Source: Epiperipatus broadwayi (lineage: Eukaryota; Onychophora; Udeonychophora; Euonychophora; Peripatidae). Taken from it: DNA of 64,000 nt. Position 1 is the stretch's first letter. Every line of letters begins with the position of its first letter. The notes under the pieces were generated by a model. The model saw only the letters and a program-made list of their open reading frames with translations, was not told the origin of the DNA and did not search any database. The translations under genes were made by a program, and so were the position numbers. The DNA is taken from positions 4,756,751 through 4,820,750 of the forward strand of contig JAQFVV010012477.1 in the NCBI GenBank assembly GCA_028023455.1, read 5' to 3'. Shown piece by piece: positions 29,945 through 41,939 of the stretch.

Positions 29945-31865
29945 TGAAGACGCCTATATAAGTTTTTTTTAAAAATATTTTATAATACTGAATTAATTAA
30001 TTCTGACGTTTCTGATAATTAGAAAAATATTATTTTTATTATTATTATTAACCATTTAAAAAAAATGAGAGAGTTGTCTCTCGCATGCATATATATATAT
30101 ATATATTGGGTTTACGGTTATTAAAGGCATAATGATACAGCTTTTACTTAAATCTTTTAATTCATTTTTCTATTTCAAATTCTAATATTTTCAGCAAAGG
30201 TTGCAATTAGATTTTTTTTGTTGCTAATTGTTTTTCTTCTTGTTGTTATTCCTGAAAATTGTCATACATAAATATACATGTGTATATACATGCACATACA
30301 CTTGTAATAGTCTGTAAATATGATACCTCATGTTGAGTGTCTAAAAATGTATTTATCCATATATCCTTTTAAGTTATTTTTTGTCACTGCTGCACCTTAT
30401 GATGAGTTCAAAAAGGGTTTATATTTATTGTAAATTTCCTGTAAGCAAATCCACAAATAACTATATTTAGAACACCAGTGAGTGTATAATTGTGCTGCAT
30501 GTATATACATGTATAAGAATTTATCACAAAAGGCAAATAGATACAGTACCTCATGTTGAGTGCTATATGGTATCTGAGCTAACACAACCTTATTGACATG
30601 TTGAAAAATATGAAATTAGTGAAATAATTCATAGTGCAAATATACGTATGCATAATTGTTTTTTTATATTATTTTTACTATCAATAAAAAAATGTTTTAA
30701 AGTTCTCAGTAGAAGTGTATGCCTGTGTGACTGAAAATATTTTATATGAAAAATATATATCAAATCACATAAGACATAACTTATTTCTACAGGGTAAAAA
30801 AAGCTCAGACCACTTCCATTCTTTATGAAACATTGTGAATAGTTTTAGGGATTTATTATTTTTCTTATTCATTTAAAATTGTATTTATATTTTATCCATT
30901 TCAACGCATCAAATATATATATGGATTTGTAATAATTAATTATTTAGTATTTTTTATTATATCATTATAAGTATGAAATGGTGGTGGGTATTTGGGATTA
31001 AATAAATATTTAATCATAATATTAAATTGGTTCTGTTTTCATATTATTATTTACTTGATAAAACATACTCTTTTCTTATCAATCACATACCTATAATAAC
31101 CATTTAACTTTCCCATTGAAGACCCTAGATGTAGAGTGACTGAGCTAGCCACACAGGATATCACTCTACCGGGGTGTTAAATCTTATTCTCATGCTCCAC
31201 TGAACGTATAGTACTGCATATCCTTCTAGGAGGGGGGAAAATTCATTTTATTCTTTTCTAGAAGTGGTGCACAAAAGCTATTTGTGAATAGACTTTTCAA
31301 AGATATGTACTTACCATAGGTTCTAAAACATTCAGGCATTCAAGAAGGATATTAATTAAAGGGGTATTTAATTGGCAGAGTCCTGTCAATTCACTTTTTT
31401 TATCAGTTTAGCTGGAAGTACCAATATATATGAGTACAGACAATTGGCTAAATTGGTATCCATTTCTTTCCCTGTTAAATTTTTATCACTTCATGCTCAG
31501 TGCAAGATTAGGAAAAGAATTCCACAGGGAAGTATGGTGCAGTACAATATATATATATATATATATTATAATAATATTTCAAATCGATGTCTGTATTTCT
31601 TTAAAATAATATACATAACTTTATAATAAATATTTGAAAATACAGTAATTAAAAGTCTATAAAAATCATATGTATAACTATAACTTAGAAGCGCTTTCAC
31701 TACCTTGTAGCTTTGTCAACTATCACATTTAAAATGTCAACTTTCCCATAATTCAATGTCAATTTTCCCATAATTCTGTGATCTTAACGTTTGCTGCTTG
31801 CTGATTAATTAAATTTTTGCCTGCATTTATATATTAATATTGCCTCTTTAATTTTTCTTTTATTA
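29945..31865. other. AT-rich DNA with short simple repeats
   Basis: (AT)n near 30087-30106 and 31546-31566. A 9-bp stem hairpin (GTAGAGTGA ... TCACTCTAC) lies in a slightly GC-richer patch near 31130-31180. No genes seen. Confidence 0.5.
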
Positions 31866-31869
31866 TTTC

Positions 31870-31913
31870 TTTTTAACTGTAATATATATATATATATATA
31901 TTACAGTTAAAAA
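31870..31913. repeat. Perfect palindrome with TA core
   Basis: TTTTTAACTGTAATATA on the left mirrors TATATTACAGTTAAAAA on the right with a TA-repeat centre, so a cruciform is possible. Confidence 0.85.
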
Positions 31914-31919
31914 GTTTGA

Positions 31920-34900
31920 TTTGCAGATTTAGTATAATTTTAACATCATTAAAATTATTTGGATATTTATTATATATACACATTTAATATATGCATAAAG
32001 CATTTATCACACATTCTTGAAACACGTGAATAAAAACAGGGTGCCTTTATTCATTTGTTTTATGGAAAAACAGGTGAAATTGTGTTATTTCATGTGATTA
32101 CATATATTTTCAAAAAAGTTATATTTTTCATCTCAAAATTGTATATTCAAAAAGTTTGACTTTTGTAAATTAATATGTGAATATATGTTAATTTTTATAT
32201 ATATAAATTTTAAAATCAGTTATATGTAAAAATTACTTTCTAATAAATTTGATACATGAACATGGCTGAGACTATCTTTTACAACAATAACATTTGTTTA
32301 AACTTTTCATAACTGCAATTATTTTAAGTTGTCACAGGAGATTAACAAGCAGGCAAGAGATTTTATAGCTTGGTGACCTATAGAAAACTCTTGATGATAG
32401 TAAGGTGTCATTAAAATTCACATTGTAATGCCAAAATAAAGAAACAAAGAAGTTGTTTTAAGACAATTATGAACTACACTTACGATGATGATATTTTATT
32501 CCTTGGTCATATAGTTCTATTGCCTACTTACTCAAATAGATCTCTGCCAGAGAACTAAACCCACAAAATATTAATAAAAAGATAAAAATTAATCACGAGT
32601 AATGCAAATAGAATCATGTCACATAACCACCAGTGGTGGAATCTGCATTATATTTCAAACATATTTATTTATCTTTGCAATCATCAAAATGATTCTTACC
32701 TAATAAATTAAGATTAATCTAAATATCTAAAAATAGGGATTCGATTTACTGACTATTCATAAATAGCTAAATTTGATATAAACAACTTCCTGAAATAAAA
32801 ACTTTAAATTTGTTCATGACTTGAAAAAGTTCTAAGGGTCCACTCAATTAAACTCAATTCATAGATCATGGGTCTGGCAAGCAGGTAAGATGCTTACTAT
32901 ACAGCAACACCCTTAATAGCATTTTCACAGTAAAACAGATACTTATTTAATATTGGTTATAAAATGATTACCTGTCTGCACTTTAGGTGGAAGATAATAA
33001 AGAAAGTCTCAAGCATTATGAATTGTTCAGATTAAAGGGTTATGATAGTATCAATGGAAGAAGTATATTACATCTAACCTTCATTATTGGAAATATAATA
33101 TTATAGTAGGGCCATAATATATGAGTATATAATTTAATTTTTATCTTTTTAAAATAATATATTTTAATGATAAATAAAAATATAATTTCATTTTAATTGC
33201 AAGATAAATTCTAGCCATCTATATAAAATAAATATTTTACATTTAATTGACTTTAAATGTTTCAATTTCAAATAGCAATAACAAAAAAAAAAATAGTAAA
33301 AAAGAGAAGAAACAATGATAGGCTTATTCAAGTAATAGAAGATTTGTTTACAGTAAGATGATATTTGACATCTGTTATTTATTTTGTATATGGAGTGTAT
33401 GTTTATTTGCAACTGGGAAAAAGTTATTTTGCAATTCTTTTCTTCAGAGTATCAATAATAATAATAACAATAATAAACTTTTATTTTGTATTAAATAAAT
33501 TTATTATTTCCATAAAATTTTAATTATGCAATAAAGTATTACATATAATGTTATGAAAATTTACACTATCTGTAACTTCATGTTAATTAAATTAATAAAT
33601 TAAATTTATTTGATAAACAAATGGACTCATTTAAGACACGTATTTTCCTTCTAAATTAATGCAAGGTCACATGCAATATTCTTATTTTCAAATCAAGGTC
33701 ATAGATATTTTTTGCTTGGTGCAGCACAATAGTAAAATATCAGGTATAGATCTAAAAATGACAGAAGTGATTTTCAGTTGAGTGGCATAAAATATTCAAT
33801 GCTATTCAGTTAAGAGAGATATATATAAAACTTGATTTAAAGAATCTGAATAGAACATTTAAATGCTCATTTTGCTACTAGAATACTTGAATATTACATG
33901 ACCTTATAAAGGACTAAAATACTATTTCTTTATGCTTAGGACAAAATATGATTTTTTTTCAAGGACTACTTTTTGAAAGAAGCAAAATCACATGGAGGTA
34001 TATCTGATGAGTTTCTACACGTAATGAAGACTTTTTAAAGGTAAATATAAAACTGTTCAGGAGGCAAAGATTTAATTGAATTGGGTCTTTGTCATGTGAT
34101 CCTGTTCAGTAATCAGATGCTTGTCTTTGTTTATAGCTTACAGGAAAATTCATTTTTATGATATGTGTAGATCGGCCATATTGAATAAGACTTTATTATC
34201 ACATATTAAATGTTGTTTTTTAGTAATTTTTTATTTATCATTTTCCTCATATGAAGAGAAAATGAATTGACATATTTTGAGGCAATGGATGCAGGGATTT
34301 ACTATATATATTTACATTGCAACCATTTGTATTCTTTAAATAGAATATATAGGAATTAGTTTTCGATCTATTTTTAGATTTAGAATTTTTTTATAATATT
34401 GCAAATAAATAATTGTATGGCTTAATGTCTTGTAGTTCCAAGAAGAAGTGACAGAGCGGGACCTTAATCCATGGTCCTTGAGGTCCAGAATCAACAACTC
34501 TATCATCGCAATAATGCAGAGATTAATAATAAATTGAATATATTAATAGACTATTTTTAATAAAATAATATGATTGCTTCGTATGTTCATTAAATACAAA
34601 ACTTGAAAGAAAACAATATTAAGATCAATACTAATACTTGTTTTGAAATTAAGTATTTGCTTTAAAGCAAATTTCTTTAATTATTTTATAAAGCATTTCT
34701 AAATATATAAATTACAATTGCTAAAAATCAGATAGTGCATCCATTTTTTTTTATTTATAAAATTTGAATAAATTAAATTATAAAGCAAAATGAAATTCAA
34801 TTTGTGTTTGACAAATTACAAAACAAAAATACAAATGAATCACTAAAAAAGAATTTTTTTCCTTTCAAAAGTATCAAAATTATTTCATAAACACAAATTT

Positions 34901-35265
34901 ATATTTATTAGCTATGTGTGTGCGTACACACACACACACATATATAAATTGAGATAAAAATGTCTTCCATACACTTACTTAAGAAAAAAATAACATGGTA
35001 TTTTAGCGAGTGTTTGTAGATCGAATTGCATTATAAAGGAAATGAAAAAAATGTAACAATAATTTATTGATAAGAAATGCCTTCATGATTATATATAAAT
35101 AATGTTGGCATATGTAATGATTGTTATCGAGTATATATTTATGATTGCATTTTTGTTTAATAATCCATTATAGAATTTATTTATTTCAAATTGGCTACCC
35201 AGATAAAAAATTGTAAGCAGCCTTTTTTTATTTAGTTCAAACAACACATATATTTGATATGTCTT
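31920..35265. other. AT-rich DNA without recognisable features
   Basis: Includes a GT/AC microsatellite with TA end at 34915-34946. No coding signal on either strand. Confidence 0.55.
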
Positions 35266-35269
35266 TATT

Positions 35270-35332
35270 GTTAAAAGGAAGTTACCTTGACAACATGTTG
35301 AGATTGATTGTTATTGATATTGGGATTGTCTA
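35270..35332 (+). repeat. F4 repeat, partial copy
   Basis: The stretch TTAAAAGGAAGTTACCTTGA through GATATTGGGATTGTCTA matches the 3' end of the copies at 49625 and 62090. Confidence 0.55.
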
Positions 35333-35339
35333 TATGGGT

Positions 35340-35880
35340 ATGTGTGTTTTGTAATTGTACTTTTAATGGCCATTTGTTTGATTCAACATATTTGATTAAT
35401 ATTATTAATAATATAACCACTCTGTCTAAAGTATTTGCTAACCAATATATTTTATCACACATTCCATGTGATTACATATGTTGCAATCAATCAGAAAAGA
35501 CAATTTATAGTATGCTCCAAAAATGTCTATTGTGTATATCTGTAATATTATAAATCAACATCCAATTAAAAATATCATATCAGTTCTATCCCATAATACA
35601 TATGATTCAAGTATAATCAGTTTTTTAGAAGAGCTATGAACATAAATAGTTGGCACACATGCTCAACTGAGATGGAATATGATGTAAGCATTTTAAATGT
35701 ATTTAATTTCAAATTGAAATAATTCATGTGCATACTATTGAACTTATGCTGTTATCAATCTCAGTTTTGATATCAAACACAAACATACAGGGCAGATTTT
35801 TTTCCTTTTTAGCTGTATAATGTGAATAAATCTATATCTATAATATTTGAATACATGTATATTATCTATATTAAACCTAA
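35340..35880. other. AT-rich DNA without recognisable features
   Basis: Overlapping open frames on both strands near 35271-35553 are short and low in complexity. No support for a gene. Confidence 0.5.
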
Positions 35881-35884
35881 TGTT

Positions 35885-36190
35885 AACTGAATGACTTGAA
35901 TTCAGACATTCAAGCTCTCCACATCCATCCATTTCAACTTATATGACTGATACACATGCCCACATACATGTGAAAAACATAAATGATCTCCAATATAATA
36001 TGTATTTCATGCTGAACTAGCCCTCATCAGTTGGTCCAGCTTACCATCTCCCACACATTTATATAATAACTACTCAGTTTATATTAAGATAGCAAATCAT
36101 CAGACTTTAATGGACAAAATTTAATCTTCTCCACCCTCCAACTTTTCAGCCATCAATATCATTGAAAATCCAAAAACCCTTGTTGATGCC
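35885..36190 (+). repeat. F1 repeat, single arm
   Basis: Same order as the 12545 left arm: GAATTCAGACATTCAAGC, ACACATGCCCACATACATGTG, AGTTGGTCCAGCTTACCATC, ending near CATTGAAAATCC. Confidence 0.75.
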
Positions 36191-36194
36191 AAGA

Positions 36195-36885
36195 TTACTG
36201 TCATACCCAAGTTGACATTAATTCACTTTGATCTCTCACATACAGAACCTTAATATGTTCATTTAAATATACAAAAGAGGGATGGGCAGAAAACAGGTTG
36301 AATATGTAATATTTAAGTACATGTATATATATAATTCCCTGGAAATAGCATAAAAAAGAGACTATGCAATGAAAAATCAATAAGTGGACAATCTTGATTA
36401 TTACTGTGGATACATGAAATATATAACATTTTTTGTAATATCATAATTACATCTCAGCTGTTTAGATATCATGATTAGTTAGAATAATAATCAAAACTAA
36501 TCTACCAATGGTTTTTTTTATAATAACATTATCTTTTTCATCTTACAAATGAGAAAATTCATATGAAGATCTGAAATCTTAGATGTGAAAATATTTGTGG
36601 TAATACATTTATCAAATTTAATTGGAAATAACCAACAACTTTCAGAAGCTATAACATTTGAACAGTGTTTACATATAGCTTCCGGAAATTTTACTTATAT
36701 TTTCTTACAAATTAAGCTGTGGATGTATGGAATCATCCTATTGGACACAATGTTAATCTTTATGTCAGCATGCAATATAATTACTCATATTGTATTTTAA
36801 TAAATATTCTTCAAGAATATGATAATATTCTGAATTAGTAACTTGTTGGTTCAAAACATTAATGACTATAACAATATTTTACATG
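36195..36885. other. AT-rich DNA without recognisable features
   Basis: A 71-codon open frame at 36585-36800 has no domain and occurs in plain AT-rich sequence. Confidence 0.5.
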
Positions 36886-36889
36886 ATCA

Positions 36890-37265
36890 TCAGTTATTAA
36901 AGAGCCACATACACCAAAATGTATGGGTACTGAACTGAGTTCAGACCCATATGACTATATAAGCTATTGAGTTTAGATTGAAAATATTATTGTGTTTTCA
37001 ATTTCATTCTCATAGTTTGGTAGTTAAATAGAGTTAAAAGGTGGCTGCTGGAGGGTTGCATTAGATCCTAAGATTTAGGTGCAGTGCTCTCAGATCCAAG
37101 GCTCCTCACTGACAAAGGCCACAAGCCAGAAACTAAACTGGGGATATTGGATGAGTAGGCACTAGATAGGGATTTTATGCATAAACCTTCTGGAATCCAT
37201 TGATTACTCTGGCTTGCACTGAGTGGCACTACTGTATGGAGAGTTTTACTTGTTTTTATAACAAT
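36890..37265 (+). repeat. F2 repeat, single arm
   Basis: Begins near AAAGAGCCACATACACC and includes CTGAACTGAGTTCAGACCC, GGAGGGTTGCATTAGATCC, GGCCACAAGCCAGAAACT, and the terminal segment GGCACTACTGTATGGAGAG. It matches copies at 46300, 57145 and 60630. An open frame on the minus strand (37337-37068) is just the repeat being stop-poor; it recurs in the other copies. Confidence 0.8.
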
Positions 37266-37444
37266 ATTTATAGAATCAACTGCCTTCATATAATCTGTAA
37301 ATCCAAGGCATAATTGCAACTTACCTTCATTGATCATTTCTGAAAATTCTCTTAACTATGCTAAAACCACTTTTAAAACCAGCTTGTTATTTTAAATTAA
37401 TACATTGTACAGGCTTACACACACCTGCACATATATAATGTAAT

Positions 37445-37735
37445 ATATAAGGGATTCAAACTCAGACTTTTACATGACCCTCAGCTCTTCATGCCATCTC
37501 ATATTGCTGATCATACACATGTTGAAAAAATAAATAATCATTATTATACATATTTCTTGCTAAACCAGCAATCATCAGTTGGTCCAGATTGCTATCTCCA
37601 CACATATATACAAAATGGCCAGCTTTATATTAAAACAGCCAATCTTCATACTTTACTGGACAGGCTTCAAACTACTCCAACCCAAAAATCTTCAGCCATC
37701 CATTTCATTGAAAATCGGATGATGGTACATTGGTT
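37445..37735 (+). repeat. F1 repeat, single arm
   Basis: Begins GGGATTCAAACTCAGAC and ends near CATTGAAAATCGGATGATGG. An 82-codon open frame inside it is a repeat shadow. Confidence 0.75.
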
Positions 37736-37744
37736 TTAACACAT

Positions 37745-38815
37745 TTAAGAGAATTTATAGAAAGGATCAATGAATATAAGTTGTAATTATGCCTTAAATT
37801 TACATATTATAAAAAGGCATTTAATTTTATAAACATTTCTATAATGATTCATGTTTTTAACAAACAAAATTATAAAACCAAGATATTGCATAAAAATATT
37901 TATTAAAATACAATATGAGTAATTAGATCACACGCTGACTTCAAGAAGATTAATATTGTGTCCATTAGGATGATTTCAATTTCCACAGTCTTATAAGTAC
38001 TCTGTGGATTAAAATTTGAAATTAAAAGAAATATATGGATATTATTTAATTATTTAGATATTGCAAATAGTATGATTGGTTTTGCAAATAATGCTCCAGA
38101 GCTTCAAGAAACATTGCAAGAGTTATCAAATGAAAGTAAAAAAAATATGAGTAAAGACAAAAATAATAAGACTAAAGTAATGTTCAGTTGATTTTCTCTG
38201 AAAAAAAAAGATTGATAATAACAAATTACAAGAATTTAATAACTACAAATCATTGGCCATATTATTAATACAGATGGAATCATAGTGAATAAAATTAATT
38301 ATAAAAGGAAATATAAATGAATTATTTTTGGGATAAATAAAATTAAAAGAAAATATATTTATATTTTGGAAATAAAAATTTTTAATAGATGGCTTTATAA
38401 GGTTTTACAATAGATGTTAAACTCAGATGCTTAACAGAAAAGAAATACAGAGATTGCAGATTATTCAATGAAGTATGTAGAGATGCATATTTGGAATAAC
38501 AGAGAAATATTGGCAATAAAATATTTCAGTGAGAGACAAAATAAGTATCATAGGCATCAATGATATAAAAATAAAACTGGACTAGTAATATTGATAGATG
38601 AGGTAATAAACAGACATTTGAAATACTAAATTGAATCTCAAAATCCATAGTAAAGATATAGAAACAGGCCATATTTAAGATAAATGAATGAATGAAACAA
38701 GGAAGCTTGTTTGTGTGATGTACAGAAGAGAAGTTATGATTAAAAAAAAATTGGATTAAACTTGGAGAAACGGTCAGCCTGCAGTGATCGATAATAATAA
38801 TTGAAAATACCATAT
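37745..38815 (+). mobile_element. RTE-type LINE reverse transcriptase remnant
   Basis: Plus-strand translations, broken by stops and frameshifts, follow an RTE-type RT. About 37770-37850 gives LCLKFTYYKKAFNFIN, where the family has AFVDYEKAFDS (motif A). Then 37925-37960 gives VIRSHADFKKINI. Then 38057-38191 gives DIANSMIGFANNAPELQETL and NKTKVMFS; the catalytic YADD position reads IANS and is dead. Further on, 38470-38520 gives RCIFGITEKYWQ (family RxMLGIS), and the 3' part around 38757 gives NWIKLG. The decay is heavy and no long open frame survives. The same family is seen again at 54075-55330. Confidence 0.65.
38057..38191 (+). pseudogene. RT motif C region of RTE-type remnant
   Basis: A 44-codon open piece ends at a TGA. 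It aligns with the FADDIVLFA...ELQ..L..L...SK..GLKMN..KTKVM region of RTE-type reverse transcriptases. The catalytic aspartates are replaced (IANSM), so the fragment is not functional. Confidence 0.6.
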
Positions 38816-39129
38816 AAATGAATGAAATACCAGAATAGGGAAGTAGATTTCTTAATGATTCAGTGAGGGGAACAAATCAAATTTTAGAAAAAAAAAACAA
38901 AACATATATGTATATATTATTTATATTTATTGAAATACTAGATGTCAAAATTATGATTTAAATTTGCTAACATAATTGGATTAGTAAATTTAAAATCCGA
39001 AATAATGTTTCTTCTTTTCTTTAAAAAATATAGTCCTTAAAAATCAATATTATCCAATATAAATTCACCAACCAATTTCTTTAAAAAACTTGTTCTTTAT
39101 TTAACTATATAAAAATTTATATTCAATAA

Positions 39130-39175
39130 GCAACGTTTCGACTATTTCTATCCTTATAGTCTTTTTCAAGCCACT
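39130..39175 (-). ncRNA. Hammerhead-ribozyme-like PLE terminal motif, left arm
   Basis: Minus strand: CTTGAAAAA, stem GACTAT, loop AAGGATAGAA, stem ATAGTC, then GAAAC and GTTGC. The stem plus GAAAC matches the stem-II/GAAA half of hammerhead ribozymes known from Penelope-like terminal repeats. The CUGAUGA core is not intact (CUUGAAA), so cleavage is doubtful. Confidence 0.45.
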
Positions 39176-39477
39176 AAGAAAAAATACAAATAATATTATC
39201 AATATAAATAAATAAATAAATATACAAATAAAACTAAAATAAAAAATTAAAATTGCAAATATAAACAAAATAGAATAAAAAAATAAAATAGAATAAAAAA
39301 TAAAATAAAAATATATATAAAAATATAAAAATTACCTTCCCCAAAAAATAAAAAATCCAACAAAAAAATAATCTCAAAAAAATAATCTCAAAAAAATAAA
39401 AACCCTTTTTTATTTAAAACTAACAATTAAATTATTTAAATGGATAAAATTCCTCAAACTAGTCATTAATTGTTATC

Positions 39478-39617
39478 TTAATCTATCAGTTTTTTATTCA
39501 TATATGGTTTGAATTCCTTAATGTAGAAATTTTCTTTTAAAAACCTTTCTTTATAATTATTTATAGTTTCCAAAAGTTCAATTTTGTAATCAGTATGACC
39601 AAATTTACACCTATGAA
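39478..39617 (-). pseudogene. GIY-YIG C-terminal remnant, left arm
   Basis: Minus strand reads FHRCKFGHTDYKIELLETI, then NNYKERFLKENFYIKEFKP and YMNKKLID before a stop. That is the end of a Penelope-type GIY-YIG endonuclease (family pattern LLE...YKER...E..YI...KP.LNK). Only the last 46 codons are present. Confidence 0.7.
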
Positions 39618-39749
39618 AATAAATTTGGTCATACTGATTACAAAATTGAACTTTTGGAAACTGTAAATAATTATAAAGAAAGGTTTTTAAAAGAAAATTT
39701 CTACATTAAGGAATTCAAACCATATATGAATAAAAAACTGATAGATTAA
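39614..39749 (+). pseudogene. GIY-YIG C-terminal remnant, right arm
   Basis: Mirror of the left arm: ENKFGHTDYKIELLETV, NNYKERFLKENFYIKEFKP and YMNKKLID, then TAA at 39747-39749. It differs from the left arm at the palindrome centre and by a few bases. Confidence 0.7.
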
Positions 39750-40040
39750 GATAACAATTAATGACTAGTTTGAGGAATTTTATCCATTTAAATAATTTAA
39801 TTGTTAGTTTTAAATAAAAGAGGGTTTTTATTTTTTTGAGATTATTTTTTTTTGTTGGATTTTTTATTTTTTGGGGAAGGTAATTTTTATATTTTTATAT
39901 ATATTTTTATTTTATTTTTTATTCTATTTTATTTTTTTATTCTATTTTGTTTATATTTGCAATTTTAATTTTTTATTTTAGTTTTATTTGTATATTTATT
40001 TATTTATTTATATTGATAATATTATTTGTATTTTTTCTTA

Positions 40041-40086
40041 GTGGCTTGAAAAAGACTATAAGGATAGAAATAGTCGAAACGTTGCT
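40041..40086 (+). ncRNA. Hammerhead-ribozyme-like PLE terminal motif, right arm
   Basis: Same motif as in the left arm: GACTAT at 40054-40059 pairs with ATAGTC at 40070-40075, directly followed by GAAAC at 40076-40080. Core sequence is degenerate in the same way. Confidence 0.45.
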
Positions 40087-40174
40087 TATTGAATATAAAT
40101 TTTTATATAGTTAAATAAAGAACAAGTTTTTTAAAGAAATTGGTTGGTGAATTTATATTGGATAATATTGATAA

Positions 40175-40525
40175 TTGGATTATTAATTAAAAAATAAAAA
40201 ATAAAAATATTTTGACTACTCTCTACATTGAGAATTAAAATACTAAAATATTTAATCGAGTTTAGAAAAATACATAAAAAATTTACATGTGCGATTTTAC
40301 AATACATTAAAAAAAATTATCTCATTAGAATGTAGAATTCTAAATATTAAGAGAGTATTACGAAAAGAAATCGTCTGAATTATTGTACAATTGAATGTAT
40401 GCATTTCTCCCCATTGGTGAGAAATATATATTAATATGGATGTTATACTAATAGTTTTGTTTTTACGTTTTTAAAAGAAAAAAAATTGATATTTATTTAT
40501 TATTGCATTGTTTGAATTTGAAAGC
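40175..40525. other. AT-rich DNA without recognisable features
   Basis: Nothing seen between the PLE hairpin and the SINE. Confidence 0.5.
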
Positions 40526-40539
40526 TTGGTTAGATTTTT

Positions 40540-40640
40540 TTTGCTCATGTGTCATAGCATCAGCCGGGAAGCGAACCCGCTAATGACAACTGCTTATAAA
40601 ACACCCGTCGCTGACCTCTCGACCACCAATGCTTGACGGT
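40540..40640 (-). mobile_element. tRNA-derived SINE, copy 2, with target duplication
   Basis: On the minus strand it starts ACCGTCAAGC and then gives a full cloverleaf-like order. An acceptor GCATTGG pairs with a 3' CTGATGC, the D-arm is GTCGAGAGGTCAGC, and the B box is GCGGGTTCGCTTCCC. It ends TATGACACATG and an A-rich tail. Flanked by 14-bp direct repeats TTGGTTAGATTTTT at 40526-40539 and 40641-40654. Confidence 0.85.
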
Positions 40641-40779
40641 TTGGTTAGATTTTTCCTTTTGTTTAAATAATTTGTTTGACTTTAAGTTAATAAATTTGCT
40701 TTTTGCTGATATAATTTTTTTTGTTTAAATTACTTTGAATCTAAAAAGTTTTACAATATAGAATATTTAATTATATAAA

Positions 40780-41095
40780 GGATTTGAACACAGACATTAA
40801 AGCTCTTTTCAACGATACAATCTATCTCATACAACCGACACACATGACCACGCACACGTGCAAAAAATAAATGATCTCCAAAAATGTATTTCATACTGAA
40901 CCATAACTCATCACTTGATTCAGATCAGCCACATATATAGAATCAGTGCTCGGTTTATATTAAGATAGCAAATTTTCAAACTTTAATGAATAGGCTTCAG
41001 TCTACTCTACGCTTCAACTCTTCAGCCATCCATGATCCCCGTTGAAAAACTGATCCCCAATTAATGCTTATATTACTGTCATGCATATGTTAACT
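40780..41095 (+). repeat. F1 repeat, single arm
   Basis: Begins AGGATTTGAACACAGACATT, includes ACACATGACCACGCACACGTG and ends near the segment CAGCCATCCATGATCC. Confidence 0.7.
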
Positions 41096-41099
41096 TTAA

Positions 41100-41935
41100 G
41101 TTACTCTGACCCCTTATGTATAGAACTTTTTCCATTTAAATACACAGACCAGAGATGTAGGATACAGGCTACATTTGTAATGTTTGGTTGAATAGAAATA
41201 TGCATAGCTTTAAGTAAGTTTCATGTTTTAATTAATTTACTAGAAGACATTTTTAATTTAAATTTTTTAAAAATTGAATTCTACTTATTCTCAAACCATT
41301 CACTATTGACATTTTAATAAAACTTATTGCTATTAGCAAAACTTAAATGAACTTAATTTTATTAAATTTTAAAAGTATACACTATAAAATTTAATTAAGA
41401 ATAAATATCATCTATCATATTTATACATTTTTATGTCTACTTAATATTTTTTGTTTTAAAAAATAAATTTAAAACCAGAAAAAAAAACATTTTAATGATT
41501 CTCTTTTAAAATATATTTTATAAGACTGTATAACTACAAGCGACACATTGAAATAATAAAACATATCCAGTAATGAGAATTCTCAAGTGTTTGTATTTTT
41601 TTCTTTTAAAACTACATTCTTTTTTTTTTTTTTGGAAAAAAATAATTATTAATTTTAAAGCTACATTATTTCAAAGAGGAAATAAAAACCATAAGTAATA
41701 GCTATCACTTTTTTCTTCTTTTTTTACATTAAAAAAAAAATCTACTTAATGCATTTTATTTTGAGTGTATTTTTATGTAGTCAAAATAAGTAAAGAAAAC
41801 TCAAATTGCTTATATTGATATCTGATGAAATCTTGATGGAAGAAGCGGATAACTTAAGAGCTAGTTCAATTTGCTTTCAATAAGAGATAAACAAGTTATT
41901 CTTAAGTTAAAAAAAATAATATTTCGATGTTACTT
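41100..41935. other. AT-rich DNA with homopolymer runs
   Basis: No genes or repeat families seen. Confidence 0.5.
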
Positions 41936-41939
41936 ATAT

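Larger units (their letters stand above)
39043..40172. mobile_element. Two Penelope-like 3' ends as a 1.1-kb hairpin
   Basis: The left arm (39043-39606) is the reverse complement of the right arm (39620-40172), nearly identical, with about 13 bp between. Each arm encodes the end of a GIY-YIG domain pointing away from the centre, then a stop, an AT-rich low-complexity 3' region and a terminal block containing GTCGAAACGTTGC. This is the head-to-head counterpart of what is seen at 1-988, though from a different PLE lineage by sequence. Confidence 0.8.

Noticed and set aside
33188-33412. Minus-strand 74-codon frame
   Set aside because: AT-rich, low-complexity, no motif.
37068-37337. 89-codon minus-strand frame, with similar frames near 46.1, 57.5 and 61.0 kb
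   Set aside because: All lie in F2 repeat arms and align only because the repeat does. Frames carry stops in other copies and the peptide matches no family I know.
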